Source of the DNA: an uncultured Porphyromonadaceae bacterium
Lineage (GTDB): Bacteria; Bacteroidota; Bacteroidia; Bacteroidales; Muribaculaceae
Direction of reading: 5' to 3'
DNA length: 64,000 nt
Assembly: GCA_900540205.1 (NCBI GenBank)
Contig: UQER01000012.1
Coordinates: 1 to 64,000, forward strand
The notes beneath the pieces were generated by a model. The model saw nothing but the letters and a program-made list of their open reading frames with translations. It searched no databases and had not been told where the DNA came from. The translations under genes were made by a program, and so were the position numbers. Below are positions 1-8,340 of the stretch, piece by piece. Within the stretch, counting starts at the first letter, position 1; each line of letters opens with the position of its first letter.

Positions 1-215
1 ATCATGCTTGCCGAGGCTTCTGAATCACCTCCTCTATAGCCTGAATTTGACTAAGAGGGGCTTGGCCGAAACAAAAAGTAAGCCCAACTTCTAATTATCA
101 GAAAGTTGGACTCACTGCGTTATGGTTTAGCGGACAGTAATATTTATCAATCCTTTAAGGTAAAATTGGTTGGCACTTCTGTAGTTTGGATAACCTGCAG
201 TTCACTTTATAACCA

Positions 216-223
216 TAAATTTG
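216..223 (+). promoter_or_regulatory. -7 promoter box for the CMD/cupin gene
   Basis: TAAATTTG fits the Bacteroidetes -7 consensus TAnnTTTG exactly. No good -33 TTTG lies at the usual distance. The implied transcript start (about 230) lies downstream of a TTG codon at 221, which supports the ATG at 254 as the real start. Confidence 0.6.
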
Positions 224-253
224 CACCGTGAACCTATTTATCAAGTCCGCAAC

Positions 254-1072
254 ATGAACATAAAGACATTTATTCCGCTCATAATGCTCATTGCATTGAA
301 CTACAACATCATGGCACAGAACAAGATTACCCAGACCGCCGGACGCACCGCTCTCGGCGAATTCGCCCCCAAATTTGCAGAGATTAACGACGACGTGCTG
401 TTCGGCGAGGCCGTATGGAACGACACCACCCTCAGCCTCCACGACCACAGCATGATAACCATTTCCATCCTCCTGGGCAAAGGGATGATCGACTCCTCAT
501 TCCGCTCACACCTCGAGCTTGGCAAGAAGCACGGCATCACTCGCAAGGAGATTGCCGCCCTGCTCACCCAGGCTGCATTCTATGCCGGATGGCCCAACGC
601 ATGGGCAGGCTTCCGGATTGCCAAAGAGGTATGGGCCGACAACGATGCCGCAACCGAAAAAGAGCGCTTCCAGCAGGAGATGATCTTCCCCATCGGCGAG
701 CCGAACATGGCATACGCAAAATATTTCACCGGCAACAGCTACCTCGCTCCTGTATCTTCCCAGCAGATACCCTTCGCCAACGTGACCTTCGAGCCCGGAT
801 GCCGCAACAACTGGCACATCCACAAAGCTGAAAAAGGCGGTGGCCAGATGCTTGTAGGCGTGGCCGGACGCGGATGGTATCAGGAAGAAGGCAAACCTGC
901 GGTAGAGATTCTTCCCGGTACGGTAATCAACATACCTGCCAACGTGAAGCACTGGCACGGAGCTGCCAAGGACAGCTGGTTCGCCCATCTCGCATTCTCG
1001 GTTCCCGGAGAAGAAGCCTCTACCCAATGGCTCGAGCCCGTCAGCGACGCCGAGTACAGCAAACTTCCCTGA
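254..1072 (+). CDS. Secreted carboxymuconolactone decarboxylase-like / cupin protein
   Basis: A 272-residue protein with a signal peptide (MNIKTFIPLIMLIALNYNIMA) followed by an AhpD/carboxymuconolactone decarboxylase-like helical domain (about residues 45-130; motif around HSMITISILLGKG) and a C-terminal cupin barrel (about 165-245). The cupin has metal-ligand-like histidines in WHIH and HWHG. The CMD domain shows no CxxC pair, so a peroxidase role is unlikely. Such two-domain proteins are common in Bacteroidales, but the substrate is unknown. The ATG at 254 is chosen because it opens the signal peptide and lies after the promoter box at 216-223. It is a single-gene unit facing the adhesin gene across a terminator. 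Confidence 0.85.
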   Translation: MNIKTFIPLIMLIALNYNIMAQNKITQTAGRTALGEFAPKFAEINDDVLFGEAVWNDTTLSLHDHSMITISILLGKGMIDSSFRSHLELGKKHGITRKEIAALLTQAAFYAGWPNAWAGFRIAKEVWADNDAATEKERFQQEMIFPIGEPNMAYAKYFTGNSYLAPVSSQQIPFANVTFEPGCRNNWHIHKAEKGGGQMLVGVAGRGWYQEEGKPAVEILPGTVINIPANVKHWHGAAKDSWFAHLAFSVPGEEASTQWLEPVSDAEYSKLP

Positions 1073-1144
1073 GCTACAGCCATCCCCGAGCACGAACTGC
1101 CCTGAGTGCTCATAAACTCAGACATCAGTCCTTTCATATAGGCA

Positions 1145-1184
1145 GCAGCCGATAGCCCCTGCGGGCTACCGGCTGCTTTTGTTT
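1145..1184. terminator. Terminator between convergent genes
   Basis: The hairpin has arms GCAGCCG-ATAGCCC and GGGCTA-CCGGCTGC followed by TTTTGTTT. It ends the CMD/cupin transcript; the opposite strand is less T-rich, so use by the adhesin gene is less certain. Confidence 0.75.
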
Positions 1185-1200
1185 AAGTCTGGGATGTATG

Positions 1201-4200
1201 TCAGGGCACCACAACCTTTGCGGTAAGGTTTCCGGCAGTTACCACATAGATTCCTGCAGGAAGTGTCACAGTGGCATCGCCGTCGGCTGCATAAAGCACG
1301 CGTCCGTCGGCCGCATTCACAGTCACATGGTCGGTGGCTTTGGCACCGGTCACCATGATGCAGTGCTTCTCAACCTTGATTGCCAGTCCGTTGCCATCGG
1401 CGAATACCGAACCGATTCCTGAGGTGGCAACACCGGCAGCGTTCGATGCTGCTGAAAGGCCTCGGTTGTAGTTCACGACCACATGATACGTATGCGCTCC
1501 GTTTCCTGCAGTGGCATCGGTAAACGCGGGAGCCGTAAGCAGAGCGGTGTTCAGCTTCACGCCGTCGCGATAAACGTCATATCCGGCAATCTCGAGAGTG
1601 GCGTTGGCAACCTTCATCTTCACGTCGTCGAACATGAGCATGTATCCGTCGCCCCCTGCGTTGCATGCACGGATGGCAAGACGTTTTGCTCCGGCCGGCA
1701 GCTGGAAGTCGTAGAAAGTGTACTCGGCATTTCCGAGAGCGTCAACCTTCTGCGGCACTTCAATCGGACCGTCGGCACAGAGGGTCACGAAATCGGCCGG
1801 GTCTGTGGAATTCTTCAAGGAATAAAGAACCTCCATTTTGTCAGGAAAATCTGGATGATAGCTGCGCGCATAGAACGACACTGTCTGTGCCTCCCCGTTA
1901 AGTTCGGGCGAAATGGCCCAGTCATCCTGCTGAGCGGAGTAGCTCAGGATGAACACCGCTGCCATGCTCCGGCTTCCTGAATGTGCGCCGAACAAAGGCT
2001 GCAGAGCAGGATTGTAGTAAATTATCTCCTCGTCCTCATTGTCGAACACGAAGAACGAATGGCGTGTACGCATACCCACGGCATCGGGCATACCCACGGC
2101 ATCAAGATTACCTATCTGCTGGTCGTCGCGGTCAATCATGGTCCAGCCTTCCACCTCGTCGGTCCAGGGCGTTGCATCCTCGAAATCCTCGGTCTCCTTG
2201 GCATCGAAACCGGCGGTGGAGGGTGCACTCCATGTCAGTTCAACACCTGCGCCGGAACGTTCAGCCTTGAGATCGGCCACAGCAGGCCAACGCGGCAGCT
2301 TGAGTTCAGGCAGCGCAGCGGGAGTGACGTTGTTGGAAGCATCGGCATCGTTGGCGATGTTCACCTCGGCCGTGAACGCCGGATTCTCGCCGGTGAGCGG
2401 GCTGAGCGTGCAGCTGAACGGCACGATTGTCTCAGCACCTGATGCGAGCTGACCTTCGGGAGTGACGGTTGCAACGGTCTCGCCGTTGAGCTTGAAGCTT
2501 ACGGAGTAACCTTCGGCTGGTTTGCTGCCGAAATTGGCCACCGTGGCGTTGAGCTTGAACGGAGTATCGATCTCAACACGTGCGGGAGCGGTAAGGCGCG
2601 TAGCTGTAAGATCGGTATCGGGCATGTTGCCTATGCGCAGATTGTCAAATGCCATGTTGTAGTGGCTGTTGATATAAGTGCGCACTATGAAGTAGACAGT
2701 CTGCCCTTTCACCTGTGTGAGCGGGAAGTGAGCCAGATTCCATCCGTCGGCATAACCGTCGGCATGATCCACCAGCCCGAGGCTGGTCTGTTTACCGTCG
2801 GGCGTTACTGCAAGCACCTGGAAGCGGTTGGTCTCGTTCGAGGACAACACATAATGGTAGAATGAGAGCACCGGATTCTCCACACCCTCAAGGTTCACCT
2901 TACCGGTATAGAACGCCGGCATGGCATACTGGGTGGGGCAATAGAGGTAGAGGAACGCATCGTCGCCGTCCTGGGCGTTTATGCCTGCTGTCTCGAATTT
3001 GCCTACCGTCCATTCCGAATAGCTTCCTTCGGGAGCGAGGATACCGACAATGTTGGCGGCACGCTGCTCATCGGTGTAACTCTGGGCATACGGCACTGCT
3101 GCGCTGCGTCCTACGGGAGTCATCTCGCAACGTGGCATCTCCTCCGACGGCAGTCCGAGATTCAGGGCCTCGACATAGAGGATGGCGAAAGCTGCCTCGG
3201 TGGGTTCGCAAACTTTTATTGTGGCCTGGGTGGTCGAAACAGGGGCGTCGAGCACCTCGACGGCGCTGTTGCCGCTACCACGTGTATAAACCATGTAGGT
3301 AAGGTTCTCAGGCTTGATTTCCTTACCTTCAACGGTCTTGGCAGGGGCTGTCCAGCTAAGCTGCACAGTGCCCGGCACGTCGGTTTCCACAACCTTGATA
3401 TTGCTTACTGGTTCAGGAGCCACCGGGCCGACATATACACTCGCCTTGACCTTACGCCCTGCGGAGTTTCCGTCAGCGCTCTCGGTCTGGAATTCATATG
3501 TGTAGGTTCCGGCTTCCGGTATGTCATTGTCTGTGAACGTAAGGCGTGCGCCGGGCTGCTCGGAGGCAAACACCTTCACGGGTTCATCCTTTCCGGCACG
3601 TGTCACCGTCACCTTGCATGCGCCTTCGAGTGCGGTGCCCGACACATTGACAGCCGGGACATTGAATGCGCCCTGAAGTGTGAGATGTCCGTCGGCATCG
3701 GGTGTAAGCTCGATAGAGGTAACTTCGGCAGGCGAACCGGCGGTGAGCGGAGCGCTCATTGTCACCTCATCCACACGGATCATGAAACAGGGAGCGGGGC
3801 TCACAGCATGCCAGCCGATAAAGTAGTTTCCGCTTTCCGTGGGTTTGATGGTTACGGTCTTTACGGTAGCTGTGGCCGGGTCGTTGGCAAGCTCTTCCTC
3901 GGCAATGAGGGTGGTTGTCATCGCTGCAGGATCGGCTGCTTTACCCATGGCCAAAGCATAGCGCTCCTTGTACATGGTGCTTCCCGCGCAGATGCGGAAC
4001 GAGAATTCATATATCTTTCCGGCCTCGAAATGGAACGCCGGAGTTATGAGCCAGTCGTTGTTGGCGCCCTCATTCACAAAGTCAACCTTGAAGCATTTAT
4101 AGTACGAGGTGTAATACCAGTACGAATTGTCATCATTGAGGTTGAATGTGGAATAAAGGTCGCTGTCGGGCTTGTCAGTGTCGAATGTGCAGGCATAGGG

Positions 4201-5817
4201 AGGTGTGATTGCGCCGATGCCGGCCACGCATTCAGCCACGGCAGACTCTTTTCCATCATACACGGCTGTCACGGAGTACGTGAGTTTCACATATGTGTCA
4301 GGTGTGGCGGGAGTGTCAGTGTACGATGTGCCGGTAACGCCGGTGGCAACCGTCTTGCCGTTGCAAGTGATGTTGTATGTGACATCAGCGGGCGAGATAT
4401 AGCCGCCGTCGGCCGATGCCGTTACAGCATCCCACGAAAGCGTCACCGTCCCGTCGCTGTTGACTTTTGCCGCCACGGACGCAGGTGCGACAGGCACACC
4501 TTTACCAACGAAAAGATCCACCTGCTTGCGTGCTCCGTTGCCGACATCGTTGGTGGCGAAAGCCGTGAACGCATGCATCCCTTCAGTGGTGAGTGTGACC
4601 GTCCCCTTCACCTCCGCTCCTTTGGCAGCAGTGCCCTGAGCCTCGGTGACGCCGTCGACCATAAGTGTATAGCTCATTGTGCCTTCTGCTTCCGAACCAT
4701 CGACATTTTCCGTAGGCATCGTAAGGGTATAGGCCGCAGTCATGCTTCCGTTCGGAGCTTCAACCGAAAGCTGAGGTGCAGCCGGTGCGAGGGGTTCCGC
4801 TCCGGTGCTCGTCACCGTAAGGCACGTGAGCTGCTCGCAATCGGGGAAATTCAGGGCTAACTCGGCTGCGGCGGTGGCCGGGTCAATGGTCCAGAGAGCA
4901 CCGGTGCCGGTCACAGGCGAATAAGCGAAAATGATTTTACCGGCCTTGTTGTCGAAAGTTGCACTGGTGGTGTAGTACGGACGCAGTCCGGTGTCGCCCA
5001 CCACCTCCATGTCGCCGGTGGTCTTGTTTATCTTCACAAGATTTCCGTTTTCAAGAATGGCATAGAACTGGCCGCTGTCATCGCAGGCCACGCCCCACAT
5101 CTTTTCATCCTCGGAAAGCACCTTGATGGAAGTTGAAACTCCGGCAGCGTAATTGGCTGTAGCCCAGTTCAGAGTGGCGCCGTCGGCGTCATAATAACAG
5201 CCATAGACAATTCCCGAAGTGGGATCTACGGCATTGTCGGTGCAGAGAATCGAGAAATCAGCTTCGTCCACCGGATCTGCAAGCTCCCAGGTGTCGGTGT
5301 TGTAGACATCAAGATAGGGTATCACATAACCCATACCCCAGTTCACCATTCCGGCGAGATAAAACTTGCCGTTACCGTCGTCGTACCCGCCATATTCGGC
5401 CATCACATTATAGCCGATAAGCTCAAAAGCGCCACCTTCGGTGGTAGGCACTTTATAAAGACCGAGATCAAGCATGAAATTCTGCGAAGAGATTACGCTG
5501 GCCCTGAGCTCCAGTCCTTCGGTTATCGCACTGGCACGCATCGGCGCAGCCGAACGGCGCGCGGGAGCCACAGGTTTCACCAGCCGAAAAGGCGCATTGC
5601 CCACAAGCCCCTTGGCTGCCACATCATTACTGTGGACACCATTGCGGACCACGGCACGGTGTTTCATCGTCACCCCTCGGGAAAAATCGGCCGCTTCGGT
5701 TATGTCGGCCGTCACTCTTTTGGCACCCATAAGCGGCGCGACACCACGAGGTGCACCCGTCGCCGAGGCCATCGCCACGGCGATCATCGCCGCAAGCGTC
5801 AGCTTTCTTACATTCAT
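1201..5817 (-). CDS. Giant secreted adhesin-like protein with three choice-of-anchor J modules
   Basis: 1538 residues. The start at 5817 opens a signal peptide (MNVRKLTLAAMIAVAMASA); upstream in-frame codons lie across the promoter. After about 100 low-complexity residues comes a propeller-like region (about 100-345), then fibronectin type III-like modules (for example PAAPQLSVEAP and VPVAPASVAAKV) alternating with three cleaved-adhesin/choice-of-anchor J jelly-roll modules starting near residues 540, 905 and 1204 (hallmarks NDWLITPAF, FYTGKVNLEG, DDWAISPEL). The C-terminus, GIYVVTAGNLTAKVVVP, resembles a type A sorting tail of the type IX secretion system. Expected to be exported and surface-attached. 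The ligand is unknown. Confidence 0.85.
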   Translation of the reverse strand: MNVRKLTLAAMIAVAMASATGAPRGVAPLMGAKRVTADITEAADFSRGVTMKHRAVVRNGVHSNDVAAKGLVGNAPFRLVKPVAPARRSAAPMRASAITEGLELRASVISSQNFMLDLGLYKVPTTEGGAFELIGYNVMAEYGGYDDGNGKFYLAGMVNWGMGYVIPYLDVYNTDTWELADPVDEADFSILCTDNAVDPTSGIVYGCYYDADGATLNWATANYAAGVSTSIKVLSEDEKMWGVACDDSGQFYAILENGNLVKINKTTGDMEVVGDTGLRPYYTTSATFDNKAGKIIFAYSPVTGTGALWTIDPATAAAELALNFPDCEQLTCLTVTSTGAEPLAPAAPQLSVEAPNGSMTAAYTLTMPTENVDGSEAEGTMSYTLMVDGVTEAQGTAAKGAEVKGTVTLTTEGMHAFTAFATNDVGNGARKQVDLFVGKGVPVAPASVAAKVNSDGTVTLSWDAVTASADGGYISPADVTYNITCNGKTVATGVTGTSYTDTPATPDTYVKLTYSVTAVYDGKESAVAECVAGIGAITPPYACTFDTDKPDSDLYSTFNLNDDNSYWYYTSYYKCFKVDFVNEGANNDWLITPAFHFEAGKIYEFSFRICAGSTMYKERYALAMGKAADPAAMTTTLIAEEELANDPATATVKTVTIKPTESGNYFIGWHAVSPAPCFMIRVDEVTMSAPLTAGSPAEVTSIELTPDADGHLTLQGAFNVPAVNVSGTALEGACKVTVTRAGKDEPVKVFASEQPGARLTFTDNDIPEAGTYTYEFQTESADGNSAGRKVKASVYVGPVAPEPVSNIKVVETDVPGTVQLSWTAPAKTVEGKEIKPENLTYMVYTRGSGNSAVEVLDAPVSTTQATIKVCEPTEAAFAILYVEALNLGLPSEEMPRCEMTPVGRSAAVPYAQSYTDEQRAANIVGILAPEGSYSEWTVGKFETAGINAQDGDDAFLYLYCPTQYAMPAFYTGKVNLEGVENPVLSFYHYVLSSNETNRFQVLAVTPDGKQTSLGLVDHADGYADGWNLAHFPLTQVKGQTVYFIVRTYINSHYNMAFDNLRIGNMPDTDLTATRLTAPARVEIDTPFKLNATVANFGSKPAEGYSVSFKLNGETVATVTPEGQLASGAETIVPFSCTLSPLTGENPAFTAEVNIANDADASNNVTPAALPELKLPRWPAVADLKAERSGAGVELTWSAPSTAGFDAKETEDFEDATPWTDEVEGWTMIDRDDQQIGNLDAVGMPDAVGMRTRHSFFVFDNEDEEIIYYNPALQPLFGAHSGSRSMAAVFILSYSAQQDDWAISPELNGEAQTVSFYARSYHPDFPDKMEVLYSLKNSTDPADFVTLCADGPIEVPQKVDALGNAEYTFYDFQLPAGAKRLAIRACNAGGDGYMLMFDDVKMKVANATLEIAGYDVYRDGVKLNTALLTAPAFTDATAGNGAHTYHVVVNYNRGLSAASNAAGVATSGIGSVFADGNGLAIKVEKHCIMVTGAKATDHVTVNAADGRVLYAADGDATVTLPAGIYVVTAGNLTAKVVVP

Positions 5818-5858
5818 GAGGTTAAAGAAATTTATGTTAATGTATTTATGTCCACCTG

Positions 5859-5866
5859 CAAAAATA
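5859..5866 (-). promoter_or_regulatory. -7 promoter box of the adhesin gene
   Basis: On the minus strand the box reads TATTTTTG, a perfect TAnnTTTG, about 40 bases upstream of the ATG at 5817. A similar block (AAAAATAGCACTTTTTT on the plus strand) occurs at about 8214-8230 in front of the winged-helix gene. Confidence 0.55.
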
Positions 5867-5979
5867 GCACTTTTTTCATTTCCGACACATTTTGCAACAC
5901 ATAAATCACATATAGCCCTCAAATTTATATCATTTTGCTGCCACTTCCACCCTTATCCCCATCCAATTTTTAATCTACA

Positions 5980-6099
5980 TTAATTAGTATCCCTCATAAT
6001 CTGAGCCATGCGTTCGTCGCCCGGCTCCTCCATCGACGTCAGTCGATAACTATTCATTTCTTTCTGCGAGAGCGCTTTCGCGGTTACAGCTTCCGACAT
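5980..6099 (-). CDS. Truncated second copy of the micro-gene (39 codons)
   Basis: Reads ATG to TAA on the minus strand. Its core, MNSYRLTSMEEPGDERMAQI, is identical to the micro-protein at 7622-7747. The N-terminus is longer (MSEAVTAKALSQKE) and the C-terminus is cut to RDTN after MAQIM, so the positively charged tail of the other copy is missing. The leader is also conserved (AATCTTTTATTATTCAACGCCAA against AATCTTTTCTTATTCAACGCCAA on the plus strand). No nuclease follows; the next gene downstream is the adhesin. Likely a decayed duplicate, though still open and possibly translated. Confidence 0.5.
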   Translation of the reverse strand: MSEAVTAKALSQKEMNSYRLTSMEEPGDERMAQIMRDTN

Positions 6100-6364
6100 A
6101 GTATAATCTTTTATTATTCAACGCCAACCTTTAGCTCTCGATAGGTCAATAGCGAATGTCGGCCAATGGCCGGTTCGCGATGCCGAAGGCAATTGAATCT
6201 ATCGCAAGATTATAAAAACTTAATCAAATCAGCAACTTGTAAAAAGAAGTCGTTTGACCACAGGTCAAGTTCCTTCTGATTACGGATAAACGACATGAAA
6301 TAGTAAAATTTTCGGAGCTTAATCCTATTGTATAGGATTTTCTACCTGAAATTTTACCATAGTA

Positions 6365-6483
6365 CACTTTTTTGTTCCTGAAAAATGGTTCGGGATAAAG
6401 ACAGCCGGCCACGTTTGTACGCAGCCGGATGCCCGTGTTTATCTTGATTATCTGTCAATATCAATTTATTTCACTTCCTCAAA
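6365..6483 (-). repeat. Decayed copy of the dnaK 3' end and terminator
   Basis: About 119 bases match 8221-8340 at high identity, including the last codons of dnaK (FEEVK then TAA), the spacer, and the hairpin CAGCCGGC...GCCGGATG (one pair lost) followed by the GTTCAGG/AAAAAA stretch. The rest of dnaK is absent. With the micro-gene copy at 5980-6099 this shows that a block of the dnaK downstream region was duplicated and then eroded. Confidence 0.8.
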
Positions 6484-6629
6484 TCTAACCATACATGAGT
6501 ATCAATGCTTTAGTGTATCATGATACAAATATGGATATTCAAATTCTTTGCGATCGATAATTATATATGGAGCAAAGCAGTTTCGCCGATAATATAGGAA
6601 TGACATCGGTTACTTTGTCGTTGTGAGTC

Positions 6630-7625
6630 TCATCTTGTTTCTTCCCATTCCTTTTTAACTCGCTCGACTTCCGCTATCAACTGCTGCTCTGTGGGAAGAT
6701 AGAGTTGATATTTTGATGCAACAATAGTGTTATTGTCCGAGGGAAGGGTCATCTTAACCAATGTGTCGTTTTTGGCAGTGCATAGTAATATGCCGATTGT
6801 GGGATTCTCCTCCGGTAGTTTCTCAGTACGGTCGTAGTAATTGACGTACATCTGCAATTGTCCCAGATCCTGATGAGTTACCTCGCCTGTCTTTAACTCA
6901 AAAATCACGAACCGGCGAGCAAGACGGTTGTAAAAGACTAAGTCGATGAAAAACTCGTCATCTTCGAGTAATATCCTTTTTTGCCTGGCGACGAAAGTAA
7001 AGCCATTGCCCAATTCAAGTATAAATTCTTGTAAATGATTGATTAACTCTGTTTCAAGGTCACTCTCGTAGTAATGTGCTTTCTTTTCCAAACCCAGGAA
7101 TTCCAAAACCATAGGATCCTTGACAATTTCCTGCGGTGCTTCGGGTGCTCTCTCTTTCCGTGCCATTGCGAGCACAGATTCTTTATCATTGCTAAGAAGC
7201 AAGCGTTCATATAGCATCGAATTAATCTGACGTTGCATCTGGCGTGCAGTCCAGCAATTACTTGCCGCTTCAAGCTCGTAATATTCACGTTTGTCTTTGT
7301 CAGAGATTGCTATAAGTAACTTATATTGACTCCAGTTGAATTGCGTCCGCAGTGTGGACGCAATTGGAAATTCAATATAAAATTGTCTTGCACGTTCTAA
7401 TTGGCGCTGTCCAAAACCACTTCCGTATTCGGGTTCTATCTCTTGAGCAAGAGTCTTTATAAGACCTTTACCATACTCAGCACGCGCACTCCCGCCCTGT
7501 TCTTCCTCGACAATGCGTCGTCCTATTTGCCAGTACATTTGTACACGGCAGAAATCGACAGAACGTACAGCGTTTGTTCTTGCCGATTCAATAATCGAGC
7601 GTATTTCAGATACTAAATCTTTCAT
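6630..7625 (-). CDS. YhcG-type PDDEXK nuclease (DUF1016)
   Basis: 331 residues, the usual full length. An N-terminal DUF1016_N helical region (about 10-150, with YWQIGRRIVEEEQ and FGQRQLERARQFY) is followed by a PDDEXK nuclease fold (about 170-320): acidic residues in ETELINHLQEF, the Asp of FIDLVFYN (near 227) and the ELK of FELKTGE (near 241). Members are thought to be DNA-repair or mobile-element-linked nucleases; the target here is unknown. Its ATG overlaps the stop of the upstream 41-codon gene (ATGA), indicating translational coupling. The gene is clearly richer in A/T than its neighbours and sits between duplicated flanks, suggesting acquisition by transfer. Confidence 0.85.
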   Translation of the reverse strand: MKDLVSEIRSIIESARTNAVRSVDFCRVQMYWQIGRRIVEEEQGGSARAEYGKGLIKTLAQEIEPEYGSGFGQRQLERARQFYIEFPIASTLRTQFNWSQYKLLIAISDKDKREYYELEAASNCWTARQMQRQINSMLYERLLLSNDKESVLAMARKERAPEAPQEIVKDPMVLEFLGLEKKAHYYESDLETELINHLQEFILELGNGFTFVARQKRILLEDDEFFIDLVFYNRLARRFVIFELKTGEVTHQDLGQLQMYVNYYDRTEKLPEENPTIGILLCTAKNDTLVKMTLPSDNNTIVASKYQLYLPTEQQLIAEVERVKKEWEETR

Positions 7626-7747
7626 TTTTTGTTGTTTTGTAGCTTTCCCTTCCGGAAGGCAACCTCCCGCATAATCTGAGCCATGCGCTCATCGCCAGGC
7701 TCCTCCATCGACGTCAGCCGATAACTGTTCATCTGCTCTTCCGACAT
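7622..7747 (-). CDS. Micro-protein (41 aa) coupled to the nuclease
   Basis: Begins MSEEQMNSYRLTSMEEPGDE and ends with a basic tail (FRKGKLQNNKK). The stop codon TGA overlaps the nuclease ATG by four bases (ATGA, 7622-7625). A perfect -7 box lies 26 bases upstream. The core MNSYRLTSMEEP...MAQIM resembles short proteins I recall from Bacteroidales, often preceding accessory genes; that recollection is unchecked. The conserved block in the second copy (5980-6099) implies selection on the peptide or on its mRNA. It could be a partner or regulator of the nuclease, or a leader for coupled translation. Confidence 0.7.
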   Translation of the reverse strand: MSEEQMNSYRLTSMEEPGDERMAQIMREVAFRKGKLQNNKK

Positions 7748-7772
7748 AGGATAATCTTTTCTTATTCAACGC

Positions 7773-7780
7773 CAAAGTTA
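7773..7780 (-). promoter_or_regulatory. -7 box for the micro-gene/nuclease operon
   Basis: Minus strand reads TAACTTTG, a perfect TAnnTTTG. A TTTG lies only 15 bases further upstream, short of the usual 19-21. The corresponding site in the second copy has changed to CAACCTTTAG on the plus strand, so the duplicate may have lost its promoter. Confidence 0.55.
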
Positions 7781-7881
7781 CGAAAATTTCCGAGCCAAAG
7801 CCCCGGCAAGACTGATTAAAATGAAACATCATAAGTGTTGGGTATCTTAGGTAACAATCACTGCGCTACGAAACAACAACA

Positions 7882-7926
7882 ATCCGGGGAAGAGAATCCT
7901 GGCGGACAGGACTCTCTTCCCCGGAT
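7882..7926 (-). terminator. Terminator after the winged-helix gene
   Basis: Arms ATCCGGGGAAGAGA / TCTCTTCCCCGGAT (14 perfect pairs) plus five more pairs after one mismatch, loop GCGGA. The minus-strand side is followed by TGTTGTTGTTTCG. It separates the dnaK/winged-helix unit from the micro-gene/nuclease unit. Confidence 0.75.
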
Positions 7927-8008
7927 GTGTTCTATAAGAGTTTCAGCCACGGCTGTTTTGCGGCCGAAGTTTCAGTGACGCATCATACCGGAGGTGATGG
8001 GCGGCGTA

Positions 8009-8185
8009 TCACGCCGGAGTCCATTTGCAGCGGACGGGCGACACGATGGCACCTTCCTTTTTGAGCTGTGCGAACACTTTGTCTACCACCTTGCGGTCCA
8101 GACCGGTGAGCTCGGCCACTTTGCCGGCATTCACAGGTTCGCCGGCCTTGCGCATTGCTTCAAGAACTACATTTTTCTCGTCCAT
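8009..8185 (-). CDS. Small winged-helix DNA-binding protein
   Basis: 58 residues beginning MDEKNVVLEAMRKAGEPVNA; an upstream in-frame ATG at 8242 lies inside the dnaK terminator repeat and is rejected. The fold is a stand-alone winged helix: helix (VVLEAMRKAG), helix-turn-helix (AGKVAELTGLDRKVVDKVFAQLKKEG) and a wing (AIVSPVRCKWTPA). The composition suggests MarR/ArsR-like DNA binding without a sensor domain. It lies just downstream of the dnaK terminator and is missing from the shorter duplicated block at 5.9-6.5 kb. Target unknown. Confidence 0.7.
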   Translation of the reverse strand: MDEKNVVLEAMRKAGEPVNAGKVAELTGLDRKVVDKVFAQLKKEGAIVSPVRCKWTPA

Positions 8186-8220
8186 AATTCTATCTGTTTT
8201 TTGATTGTTTCGTAAAAATA

Positions 8221-8340
8221 GCACTTTTTTTGTTCCTGACAAAACGGTTCGGGATAAAGACAGCCGGCCACTTTCTCCGCAGCCGGCTGCCCGTGTTTAT
8301 CTTGATTATCTGTCAGACATCAATTTATTTCACTTCCTCG
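8221..8340 (-). repeat. Source copy of the duplicated dnaK tail/terminator block
   Basis: Matches 6365-6483 closely. This copy is joined to the intact dnaK gene, so it is taken as the original. Confidence 0.8.
8253..8301 (-). terminator. dnaK terminator
   Basis: Inner arms CAGCCGGC and GCCGGCTG with outer pairing of GATAAA and TTTATC; loop of about 13 bases. Lies 24 bases beyond the dnaK stop codon. Confidence 0.7.

Noticed and set aside
2..100. Open frame on the minus strand ending in TGA at 2-4
   Set aside because: About 30 codons with no start codon and no recognisable protein; the short hairpin around 94-110 is also unsupported as a mobile-element end.
3685..4860. 391-codon open frame antisense to the adhesin gene
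   Set aside because: Shadow of a GC-rich gene; no promoter, no domain.
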